Shown piece after piece: positions 1 to 11,000 of a DNA stretch of 64,000 nucleotides. The DNA is from VRUE01 sp963697805. GTDB taxonomy: Bacteria > Actinomycetota > Thermoleophilia > Solirubrobacterales > 70-9. Location: contig CAVOPB010000005.1 in NCBI GenBank assembly GCA_963697805.1, positions 1-64,000 on the forward strand, written 5' to 3'. Each line of letters begins with the position of its first letter. The first letter of the stretch is position 1. The notes under the pieces are model-generated. The model saw only the letters and a list, made by a program, of their open reading frames with translations, was not told the origin of the DNA and did not search any database. A program made the position numbers and the translations under genes.

Positions 1-3000
1 CGACATTGCCGGCGGTGTCGATCGCCCGGACCTCGAAGGAATGGGCGCCGTCGGCGAGTCCGGCATAGGCCTGCGGTGAGGTGCAGGCGAACGCCGCGCC
101 GTCGCGGCGGCACTCGAACGAGGCGACGCCGGAGCCACCGGCGTCGCTGCCCGAGAAGGCGAAGCTGGCGGAGGCGCTCCCGCTGGGAGTCGAAGGATGG
201 GTGTCGATCTGGGTCTGCGGAGCGCTCGAGTCCTCGATGTAGGTGAGAGCAGCCGAGCACGCGGATGGATTGTTGGCTTCGTCAGTAACCGTGGCCCTGA
301 ATCTCGTCGTCGTGTCGTCGGGGACCGAGACGGTGACCCCAGTCGCCAGTTCCGCCGCGCTTATGGTCGCGATCGGCGTCCCCGAGCAGTCGATGGTTGT
401 GTAGAGGCGGACCGTTGATCCGGCCGGAGCGCTGCCGATTACCTTGGGCGAGTTCTGGTTCGCCGGAGAGGCGGGAACGGTTGCGGTGAGCTGAGGCGCA
501 GGAGGCGCCGCTGTATCGAGCGTGAAACTCTGGGTCGCGATTCCAGGATTGCCCGCGTTGTCGGTGGCCCGGACCCGGAACGTGTAGGGGCCATCGGCCA
601 ATGGCGCATCGGGAGTATGCGAGTTGGCGCCAGAGCAGGAGCCGAAGTTGGGGGTTCCTTTGTCGATCGAGCATTCGAAGCTCACGCCGGGCTCGGAGCT
701 GAAGGTGAAGGTCGGTGTGGGGTCGTTGGTAAGGCCGGAGGGGCCGGAGTCGATGCTCGCGGTCGGCGCGGTGGTGTCGATCGATCCAGCTGAAGGAGGC
801 CGGGCTCTGGTCGACGTTGCCGGCGGTGTCGATCGCCCGCACCTCGAAGGAATGGGCGCCGTCGGCGAGTGCGGCATAGGCCTGCGGTGAGGTGCAGGGG
901 GCAAACGATGCGCCGTCGCGGCGGCACTCGAAGGAGGCGACGCCGGAGCCGCCGGCGTCGCTCCCCGAGAAGGCGAAGCTGGCGGAGGCGGCGTTGCTCA
1001 GCGCCGGCGGGCTGGAGTCGATGTTGGTGGTCGGCGCGGCGGTGTCGACCGTCCAGCTGAACGAGGCCGGGGTCTGGTCGACGTTGCCGGCGGTGTCGAT
1101 CGCCCGGACCTCGAATGAATGGGCGCCGTCGGCGAGTGCGGCATAGGCCTGCGGCGAGGTGCAGGGGGCAAACGATGCGCCGTCGCGGCGGCACTCGAAG
1201 GAGGCGACGCCGGAGCCGCCGGCGTCGCTGCCCGAGAAGGCGAAGCTGGCGGAGGCGGCGTTGCTCAGCGCCGGCGGGCTGGAGTTGATCGTGGTCTCGG
1301 CGCGACGGTGTCGATCGACCAGCTGAACGAGGCCGGGGTCTGGTCGACGTTGCCGGCGGTGTCGATCGCCCGCACCTCGAAGGAATGGGCGCCGTCGGCG
1401 AGTGCGGCATAGGCCTGCGGCGAGGTGCAGGGGGCAAACGATGCGCCGTCGCGGCGGCACTCGAAGGAGGCGACGCCGGAGCCACCGGCGTCGGTCCCCG
1501 AGAAGGCGAAGCTGGCCGAGGCGGCGTTGCTCAGCGCCGGCGGGTTGGAGTCGATGTTCGTGGTCGGCGCGGCGGTGTCGATCGTCCAGCTGAAGGAGGC
1601 CGGGGTCTGGTCGACGTTGCCGGCGGTGTCGATCGCCCGCACCTCGAAGGTGTGGGAACCGTCGGCGAGTGCGGCATAGGCCTGCGGCGAGGTGCAGGGC
1701 GCGAACGCCGCGCCGTCGCGGCGGCACTCGAAGGAGGCGACGCCGGAGCCACCGGCGTCGCTGCCCGAGAAGGCGAAGCTGGCGGAGGCGGCGTTGCTCA
1801 GCGCCGGCGGGTTGGAGTCGATGTTGGTGGTCGGCGCGGCGGTGTCGATCGACCAGCTGAAGGAGGCCGGGGTCTGGTCGACGTTGCCGGCGGTGTCGAT
1901 CGCCCGCACCTCGAAGGAATGGGCGCCGTCGGCGAGTGCGGCATAGGCCTGCGGCGAGGTGCAGGGGGCAAACGCCGCGCCGTCGCGGCGGCATTCGAAG
2001 GAGGCGACGCCGGAGCCGCCGGCGTCGCTGCCCGAGAAGGCGAAGCTGGCGGAGGCGGCGTTGCTCAGCGCCGGCGGGCTGGAGTCGATGTTGGTGGTCG
2101 GCGCGGTGGTGTCGACCGTCCAGCTGAAGGAGGCCGGGGACGCATCGACGTTGCCGGCGGTGTCGATCGCCCGCACCTCGAAGGAATGGGCGCCGTCGGC
2201 GAGTGCGGCATAGGCCTGCGGCGAGGTGCAGGGGGTGAACGCAGCGCTGTCGCGGCGGCACTCGAAGGAGGCGACGCCGGAGCCGCCGGCGTCGCTGCCC
2301 GAGAAGGCGAAGCTGGCCGAGGCGGCGTTGCTCAGCGCCGGCGGGCTGGAGTCGATGTTCGTGTTCGGCGCGGTGGTGTCGATCGTCCAGCTGAACGAGG
2401 CCGGGGTCTGGTCGACGTTGCCGGCGGTGTCGATCGCCCGGACCTCGAAGGAATGGGCGCCGTCGGCGAGTGCGGCATAGGCCTGCGGCGAGGTGCAGGG
2501 GGCGAACGCCGCGCCGTCGCGGCGGCACTCGAAGGAGGCGACGCCGGAGCCACCGGCGTCGCTGCCCGAGAAGGCGAAGCTGGCCGAGGCGGCGTTGCTC
2601 AGCGCCGGCGGGTTGGAGTCGATGCTCGTGGTCGGCGCGGCGGTGTCGATCGTCCAGCTGAAGCGACGCCGGGGTCTGGTCGACGTTGCCGGCGGTGTCG
2701 ATCGCGCGGACCTCGAACGTATGGGCGCCGTCGCTCAGGTTCGAGTAGCTCTTCGGCGAGCTGCAGCTCCCCCAGTCCGCGGCCTGGGTCGAGTCGATCC
2801 GGCACTCGAACGAGGCGACGCCGGAGCCGCCGGCGTCGCTGCCCGAGAAGGCGAAGCTGGCGGAGGCGGCGTTGCTCAGCGCCGGCGGGCTGGAGTCGAT
2901 GTTCGTGTTCGGCGCGGCGGTGTCGATCGTCCAGCTGAAGGAGGCCGGGGTCTGGTCGACGTTGCCGGCGGTGTCGATCGCCCGGACCTCGAAGGAATGG

Positions 3001-6000
3001 GCGCCGTCGGCGAGTGCGGCATAGGCCTGCGGCGAGGTGCAGGGGGCAAACGACGCGCCGTCGCGGCGGCACTCGAAGGAGGCGACGCCGGAGCCGCCGG
3101 CGTCGCTCCCCGAGAAGGCGAAGTTGGCGGAGGGCGATCGCTCAGCGCCGGCGGGCTGGAGTCGATGTTCGTGGTCGGCGCGGCGGTGTCGACGGTCCAG
3201 CTGAACGACGCCGGGGTCGGTCGACGTTGCCGGCGGTGTCGATCGCCCGCACCTCGAAGGAATGGGCGCCGTCGGCGAGTGCGGCATAGGCCTGCGGCGA
3301 GGTGCAGGGGGCGAACGCTGCGCCGTCGCGGCGGCACTCGAACGAGGCGACGCCGGAGCCGCCGGCGTCGCTGCCCGAGAAGGCGAAGCTGGCGGAGGCG
3401 GCGTTGCTCAGCGCCGGCGGGCTGGAGTCGATGTTGGTGGTCGGCGCGGCGGTGTCGATCGGTCCAGCTGAAGGAGGCCGGGGTCTGGTCGACGTTGCCG
3501 GCGGTGTCGATCGCCCGGACCTCGAAGGAATGGGCGCCGTCGGCGAGTGCGGCATAGGCCTGCGGCGAGGTGCAGGGCGCGAACGCCGCGCCGTCGCGGC
3601 GGCATTCGAACGAGGCGACGCCGGAGCCGCCGGCGTCGGTCCCCGAGAAGGCGAAGCTGGCGGAGGCGGCGTTGCTCAGCGCCGGCGGGTTGGAGTCGAT
3701 GTTGGTGGTCGGCGCGGCGGTGTCGATCGACCAGCTGAAGGAGGCCGGGGTCTGGTCGACGTTGCCGGCGGTGTCGATCGCCCGCACCTCGAAGTGATGG
3801 GCGCCGTCGGCGAGTGCGGCATAGGCCTGCGGCGAGGTGCAGGGCGCAAACGATGCGCCGTCGCGGCGGCACTCGAAGGAGGCGACGCCGGAGCCGCCGG
3901 CGTCGCTGCCCGAGAAGGCGAAGCTGGCGGAGGCGGCGTTGCTCAGCGCCGGCGGGCTGGAGTCGATGTTCGTGGTCGGCGCGGCGGTGTCGATCGTCCA
4001 GCTGAAGGAGGCCGGGGTCTGGTCGACGTTGCCGGCGGTGTCGATCGCCCGGACCTCGAAGGAATGGGCGCCGTCGGCGAGTGCGGCATAGGCCTGCGGC
4101 GAGGTGCAGGGCGCAAACGCCGCGCCGTCGCGGCGGCATTCGAAGGAGGCGACGCCGGAGCCGCCGGCGTCGCTCCCCGAGAAGGCGAAGCTGGCCGAGG
4201 CGGCGTTGCTCAGCGCCGGCGGGCTGGAGTCGATGTTCGTGGTCGGCGCGGCGGTGTCGATCGACCAGCTGAAGGAGGCCGGGGTCTGGTCGACGTTGCC
4301 GGCGGTGTCGATCGCCCGCACCTCGAAGGAATGGGCGCCGTCGGCGAGTGCGGCATAGGCCTGCGGCGAGGTGCAGGGCGCGAACGCATGCGCCGTCGCG
4401 GCGGCACTCGAACGAGGCGACGCCGGAGCCGCCGGCGTCGCTCCCCGAGAAGGCGAAGCTGGCGGAGGCGGCGTTGCTCAGCGCCGGCGGGCTCGAGTCG
4501 ATGCTCGTGGTCGGCGCGGCGGTGTCGATCGTCCAGCTGAAGGAGGCCGGGGTCTGGTCGACGTTGCCGGCGGTGTCGATCGCCCGGACCTCGAAGGAAT
4601 GGGCGCCGTCGGCGAGTGCGGCATAGGCCTGCGGCGAGGTGCAGGGGGCAAACGATGCGCCGTCGCGGCGGCACTCGAAGGAGGCGACGCCGGAGCCGCC
4701 GGCGTCGGTGCCCGAGAAGGCGAAGTTGGCCGAGGCGGCGTTGCTCAGCGCCGGCGGGCTCGAGTCGATGTTCGTGGTCGGCGCGGCGGTGTCGATCGAC
4801 CAGCTGAAGGAGGCCGGGCTCTGGTCGACGTTGCCGGCGGTGTCGATCGCCCGGACCTCGAAGGAATGGGCGCCGTCGGCGAGTGCGGCATAGGCCTGCG
4901 GTGAGGTGCAGGGGGCAAACGATGCGCCGTCGCGGCGGCACTCGAAGGAGGCGACGCCGGAGCCGCCGGCGTCGCTCCCCGAGAAGGCGAAGTTGGCCGA
5001 GGCGGCGTTGCTCAGCGCCGGCGGGCTCGAGTCGATGTTGGTGGTCGGCGCGGCGGTGTCGATCGACCAGCTGAAGGAGGCCGGGGTCTGGTCGACATTC
5101 CCTGCCTGATCGATCGCGCGGACTTCGAACTTATGGGCGCCGTCGCTCAGGTTTGAGTAGCTCTTCGGCGAGCTGCAGCTCCCCCAGTCCGCGGCCTGGG
5201 TCGAGTCGATCCGGCATTCGAACGAGGCGACGCCGGAGCCGCCGGCGTCGCTCCCCGAGAAGGCGAAGCTGGCCGAGGCGGCGTTGCTCAGCGCCGGCGG
5301 GCTCGAGTCGATGTTCGTGGTCGGCGCGGCGGTGTCGATCGTCCAGCTGAAGGAGGCCGGGGTCTGGTCGGCGTTGCCGGCGGTGTCGATCGCCCGGACC
5401 TCGAAGGAATGGGCGCCGTCGGCGAGTGCGGCATAGGCCTGCGGTGAGGTGCAGGGGGCAAACGATGCGCCGTCGCGGCGGCACTCGAAGGAGGCGACGC
5501 CGGAGCCGCCGGCGTCGCTCCCCGAGAAGGCGAAGCTGGCCGAGGCGGCGTTGCTCAGCGCCGGCGGGCTCGAGTCGATGTTGGTGGTCGGCGCGGCGGT
5601 GTCGATCGTCCAGCTGAACGAGGCCGGGGTCTGGTCGACGTTGCCGGCGGTGTCGATCGCCCGGACCTCGAAGTGAATGGGCGCCGTCGGCGAGTGCGGC
5701 ATAGGCCTGCGGTGAGGTGCAGGGCGCAAACGATGCGCCGTCGCGGCGGCACTCGAAGGAGGCGACGCCGGAGCCGCCGGCGTCGGTCCCCGAGAAGGCG
5801 AAGCTGGCGGAGGCGGCGTTGCTCAGCGCCGGCGGGCTCGAGTCGATGTTGGTGGTCGGCGCGGCGGTGTCGATCGACCAGCTGAAGGAGGCCGGGGTCT
5901 GGTCGACGTTGCCGGCGGTGTCGATCGCGCGGACCTCGAAGGAATGGGCGCCGTCGGCGAGTGCGGCATAGGCCTGCGGCGAGGTGCAGGGCGCAAACGA

Positions 6001-7171
6001 TGCGCCGTCGCGGCGGCACTCGAACGAGGCGACGCCGGAGCCGCCGGCGTCGGTCCCCGAGAAGGCGAAGCTGGCCGAGGCGGCGTTGCTCAGCGCCGGC
6101 GGGCTGGAGTCGATGTTGGTGGTCGGCGCGGCGGTGTCGATCGACCAGCTGAAGGAGGCCGGGGTCTGGTCGACGTTGCCGGCGGTGTCGATCGCCCGGA
6201 CCTCGAAGGAATGGGCGCCGTCACGCGAGGTTCGAGCATAGCTCTTCGGCGAGCTGCAGCTCCCCCAGTCCGCGGCCTGGGTCGAGTCGATCCGGCATTC
6301 GAAGGAGGCGACGCCGGAGCCGCCGGCGTCGCTCCCCGAGAAGGCGAAGTTGGCCGAGGGGCGTTGCTCAGCGCCGGCGGGCTCGAGTCGATGTTGGTGG
6401 TCGGCGCGGCGGTGTCGATCGTCCAGCTGAAGGTGGCCGGGGTCTGGTCGACGTTGCCGGCGGTGTCGATCGCCCGGACCTCGAAGGAATGGGCGCCGTC
6501 GGCGAGTGCGGCATAGGCCTGCGGCGAGGTGCAGGGCGCAAACGATGCGCCGTCGCGGCGGCACTCGAACGAGGCGACGCCGGAGCCGCCGGCGTCGGTC
6601 CCCGAGAAGGCGAAGCTGGCCGAGGCGGCGTTGCTCAGCGCCGGCGGGCTCGAGTCGATCGTGGTGTTCGGCGCGGCGGTGTCGATCGTCCAGCTGAAGG
6701 TGGCCGGGCTCTGGTCGACGTTGCCGGCGGTGTCGATCGCCCGGACCTCGAAGGAATGGGCGCCGTCGGCGAGCGCGGCATAGGCCTGCGGCGAGGTGCA
6801 GGGGGCAAACGATGCGCCGTCGCGGCGGCACTCGAAGGAGGCGACGCCGGAGCCGCCGGCGTCGCTGCCCGAGAAGGCGAAGCTGGCCGAGGCGGCGTTG
6901 CTCAGCGCCGGCGGGCTCGAGTCGATGTTGGTGGTCGGCGCGGCGGTGTCGATCGACCAGCTGAAGGAGGCCGGGGTCTGGTCGACGTTGCCGGCGGTGA
7001 TCGATCGCCCGGACTTCGAACGTATGGGCGCCGTCGCTCAGGTTTGAGTAGCTCTTCGGCGAGCTGCAGCTCCCCCAGTCCGCGGCCTGGGTCGAGTCGA
7101 TCCGGCATTCGAACGAGGCGACGCCGGAGCCGCCGGCGTCGGTCCCCGAGAAGGCGAAGTTGGCGGAGCGG
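1..7171 (-). pseudogene. Frame-broken continuation of the giant Ig-repeat protein; C-terminus beyond left edge
   Basis: Repeat-protein coding continues from the previous entry in shifting frames. Comparison with the 267-bp unit shows single-base insertions near 7172, 7000, 5672, 4388, 3461, 2668 and 785, and deletions near 6358, 3219, 3135 and 1300. Following the native sequence (FECRRDG, AYAALADGAH, TAGNVDQTPASFSW) through each shift gives continuous repeat coding from 8045 to 785. A divergent final module (near 720-540, with TFTFSSEPGVSFEC) and another repeat (near 230-1) follow, and that last frame has no stop to position 1. The wrong frames of the unit contain almost no stops, so very long chimeric frames exist, for example 282-3287. 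Either the assembly has indel errors in a long repeat or the gene is decayed or phase-variable; I favour assembly error because the sequence is otherwise so well conserved. Confidence 0.7.
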
Positions 7172-8045
7172 CGATCCGCTCAGCGCCGGCGGGCTGGAGT
7201 CGATGTTGGTGGTCGGCGCGGCGGTGTCGATCGACCAGCTGAACGACGCCGGGGTCTGGTCGACGTTGCCGGCGGCGTCGATCGCCCGGACCTCGAATGA
7301 ATGGGCGCCGTCGCTCAGGTTTGAGTAGCTCTTCGGCGAGCTGCAGCTCCCCCAGTCCGCGGCCTGGGTCGAGTCGATCCGGCATTCGAACGAAGCGATG
7401 CCGGAGCCGCCGGCGTCGGTCCCCGAGAAGGCGAAGCTGGCCGAGGCGGCGTTGGTCAGCGCCGGCGGGCTCGAGTTGATCGAGGTCTCGGGAGCGGCGG
7501 TGTCGATCGACCAGCTGAAGCTCGCCGGGGTCTGGTCGGCGTTGCCGGCGGTGTCGATCGCCCGAACCTCGAAGGTGTGGGCGCCGTCGGCGAGTGAGGC
7601 ATAGGCCTGCGGCGAGGTGCAGGGGGTGAACGATGCGCCGTCGCGGCGGCATTCGAAGGAGGCGACGCCGGAGCCGCCGGCGTCGGTCCCCGAGAAGGCG
7701 AAGTTGGCCGAGCCGGCGTTGGTCAGCGCCGGCGGGCTCGAGTCGATCGTCGTGTTCGGCGCGGCGGTGTCGATAGTCCAGGTGAAGGTGGCCGGGGTCT
7801 GGTCGGCGTTGCCGGCGGCGTCGATCGCCCGGACCTCGAATGAATGGGCGCCGTCGGCGAGTGCGGCATAGGCTTGCGGCGAGGTGCAGGGCGCAAACGC
7901 AGCGCCGTCGCGGCGACACTCGAAGGAGGCGATGCCGGAGCCACCAGCATCGGTTCCGGAGAAGGCGAAGCTGGCCGATGCGGCGTTGGTCAGCGCCGGC
8001 GGGCTGGAGTCGATCGAGGTCTCGGGCGCGGTGGTGTCGAAGGTC
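1..8045 (-). repeat. Tandem array of about 28 Ig-like 267-bp repeats
   Basis: Near-identical units recur every 267 bp (89 codons), recognisable on the plus strand by atgggcgccgtcg near 30, 847, 1114, 1380 and so on to about 7840. Each unit encodes one module of the pattern DTAAPTTNIDSSPPALSNAA, then FAFSGSDAGGSG, FECR, a variable hypervariable-looking segment, DGAHSFEVRAIDTAGNVD and PASFSW. Two versions of the middle segment alternate: the common DGASFAPCTSPQAYAALA form, and a rarer IDSTQAADWGSCSSPKSY form in units near 2760, 5170, 6265, 7070 and 7350. Two cysteines per module (FEC and APC or GSC) could form a disulfide. Identity is highest between about 800 and 7000, which suggests recent expansion or gene conversion. 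Confidence 0.9.
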
Positions 8046-11000
8046 GCGACATAGCTGCCGGCGGCCGCGTCGAAGAGGGCGTATTCGATGCCCTTGATCG
8101 TTTCGAGCGAGAAGGCAACCGGGTTGCCCTCGTGCGTCAACGTCTCGAGATCACCCTCGTCAGATTTGACCGGAAGCATCGCCCTCAGGCCGTTCGATCC
8201 CGGACCAGGGCTGATTCCGAAGCTCAGATGGCCGCCCGTCCATGTCAGTCCACTGAAGGAAGATCCGTTGCGGCCATCGAGCCAGGTCAGCATCTGGCGG
8301 GCCGAGACGATCGGGACGCCTCGTTCCTGGGCCGATTGGACAATCGCATCGGACTCCGGCATTTGAGCGAAGTCGGTGTGTATGTTGGCCGTGAAGACCC
8401 CGTAGTACCCCTGTGGCCCAAGGGCGTTGTCCAGCAGAGTGTCCACCGTGAATGGATAGGTCTGGACCGACTCGTCCGTCATCTGAGTCGCGGCTTGGTA
8501 GACGTCGATCATTGACCCGTCCAAGTTCGCGAATCGCATCGGCATGCCGGAGCCGGTGAACATTCCCGGCCGGTTCTGAACCCAGGACCCCGGCCAGTAG
8601 TAATAGTTCGTGTCGAGGCGGACGCCGTTCGCCTGCTCGACCTTCGGCTGGCTCGCCCAGTCACTCCAGACGATGCAGTGGGTTCGCTCAGTAACCGGCG
8701 CCGGCAGGCTGGGGAAGCTGTTGGCGAAGCTGTTCAACTCGCTGGAGTAGATGGACTCCAGATGGGCCTGGTCCAACCAGTCTTCGCACCCGGTCAGGAC
8801 GTGGAGGCCGATCTCAAAGCCGGCCGCATTGAATGAGGCTGCATGGGCATCAGTGATCGGAGTGTTCGGGTAGACGTAGGCGGTGGCACGGATGCATTCC
8901 CAGTTGGCGACCACGCAGCCGGGGGGGCTGTCTTCTTCGTACTGTTCGAACCTGCCGACCGTGCCGCCAGTGCCGTGGTCATCCCCTGTCATCACGATCG
9001 CAGCCTTCTCGTCTCGAGGGAGGAACCAGAACCGCGGCAACGGCTTACGGTCGATGTTCATCGACTCGATCAGGTTGGTGAGGAGGCGCTGTTGCTCGTC
9101 GGCCTGAGGTATCTGAACCTTGTTGAGGTCCGCCCAATCGGGTTGTTCGTCCCCCGGCTTGCTGCCAAAGAAGAGATCGTCCGGCCGGACGGGGCCCACC
9201 CCATCGCGCTCCTCGCCGGCCCAGGCACGGTTTCCCTGCCTGGTGTAGATCACCGATTTGGCCAGGTCGTAGGTGAAGGCGGCGGCTTGGCCCCCGTTCG
9301 GTCCCACCGACCTCAGCGTCACGGCCGGGTTGGAGGTCGCCGGTCCGCCGGCGGTCCCATAGAGAGAGGCGATCGTCTGGGCGCCGGTTGCGGTGTAGCG
9401 GTCGGCGCTGCCGTGGAACTGGATCGTCTGGTCGACGATCCCAGCCCCGGGGCCGGAGGTCGTGTCGACCTTGATGTAGGCATTGCCGAGTGTCCCCCCA
9501 CCCGGGGTGATGCCCAGCAGAGTCGCCAGGCCGGGATCGGGACGCATTGCGATTAGATTTCCGCCGCCCTGAACCCAGTTGTCGAGCATCTGCTCCTGCG
9601 CGACCGTGAGCGCGGATTCGCCGAGAATCGCGACGTCGTAGGACCCGAGAAGCGATGGCGTGACGTTCGAGAGGTCGGTGACTCTGAACGCGTTCAAACC
9701 TTCGGCGCGGAGAATTTCGGCGTAGTAGCTGCTGAACAGGTTGGAGGTGTTGGTGATGACCAGGATCGGCCCGCCGGGTCCCGAGTCGGGGGGTGGCGGC
9801 GCCGGCGATTCGGTCGTGAATGACGAGGTAGCGTCAGCCGGCAGCGGATTTCCGGCTCGGTCGGAAACGCCCCCGGGCCCCCCCTTGACCACGGCCGTGT
9901 AGGTCGACGAGTAGCGCAAAGGCTCCTGCGGGTTGAGGTTGACCCTCCTGAACTCCGGTTCGTAGCTCAGCGCCGCGGGAACGGCGTTGCCTTCGGGGTC
10001 TCGGAGGGTCACGGTTGCGCTGGTGATCGAGCTGGTTTTGATCGGCTCGCTGAAGTTGAATCGGAGCGAGGTCCCGACGCTCAGTTCCGTCGCTCCATCG
10101 GCTGGGACAGTCGAAACGACCGCGGGCGGATCGTTGTCCGGGGGGATCGTTTGTTGGAAGACCACGTCGACGAGGTAGTTGGCCGAGCCGAAGCTCTGTG
10201 GCCCTCCTTCGGAGAAGAGCTCGCCAGGGCCACCATGTCGGAAGATTCCGTTGGGTCCGTCCACCCCGTCGGCCAGAGCGTGCAGCGGGGCGTTGTCCTC
10301 ACCGACGAGATTGAAGTAGTTGGAACGTCCCGCGTAGTGTCCATTGGGGGCGTAGTAGGAGGCGACGTAGGTCGTATTGGCTTTGATCGCGACCGGATCT
10401 TCGAACGCCACTTCCTGCCAGCCCGACCCGGACTCGTTCGTGAATTTCGCAGTCGTCAGGAGGGTGCCGTTGCCGGTCCAAAGGCGCCCGGTATGAGTGC
10501 CGGAGTTCCCGGGTGACTTGTAGAAGCGGAGGCCGGTGATGAACCCGTCGACGTCCGCCCGGAACTTGACCCCGACTTCGATCGAGCCACCATCGGGATC
10601 TTCGGGACCGGTGAACGAGTCTTCCCAAATCGAGCAGGGGCAGGACCTCGGAACCACGTTGACCTCGACTTCGTCTGGATCACCGAGATTGCCGCTGTCG
10701 TCGGAAGAGCGGGCGAGGATGGTCACAGCACCGATCTGTTTGGGCTTCCATTTGTAGGACCATTCGTCTCTTCCATCGGCTGGATGCCAGGTGTCGCCGC
10801 CGTCGGTGGATACCTCGACGGCCGCCACCTGCCCTCCCCCGCCCTCACCGGCCGCGTCGCTGGCGGTTCCACTGACGGTCAACGGTTTCCCATTTTCGAC
10901 TTCGGCATTTGCGACCGGACTGGAGATCGCGGTGGTCGGCGCTGTGGTATCGATCGATTTCGTGGCAGGGTCGAGGTCCAGCTGCAGGGAACCGGGCTGG

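Noticed and set aside
282..3287. 1001-codon minus-strand frame as one gene
   Set aside because: It alternates between native repeat and Arg-rich shifted sequence because of indels, so it is a chimera of frames and not a true gene.
869..6783. Repeated plus-strand ORFs of 63-84 codons in each repeat unit
   Set aside because: They recur with the 267-bp period as antisense shadows of the Ig repeat; they lack ribosome-binding sites and resemble no protein.
1..8045. CRISPR array
   Set aside because: Periodic repeats are 267-bp protein-coding units without short repeats and unique spacers, and no cas genes are present.
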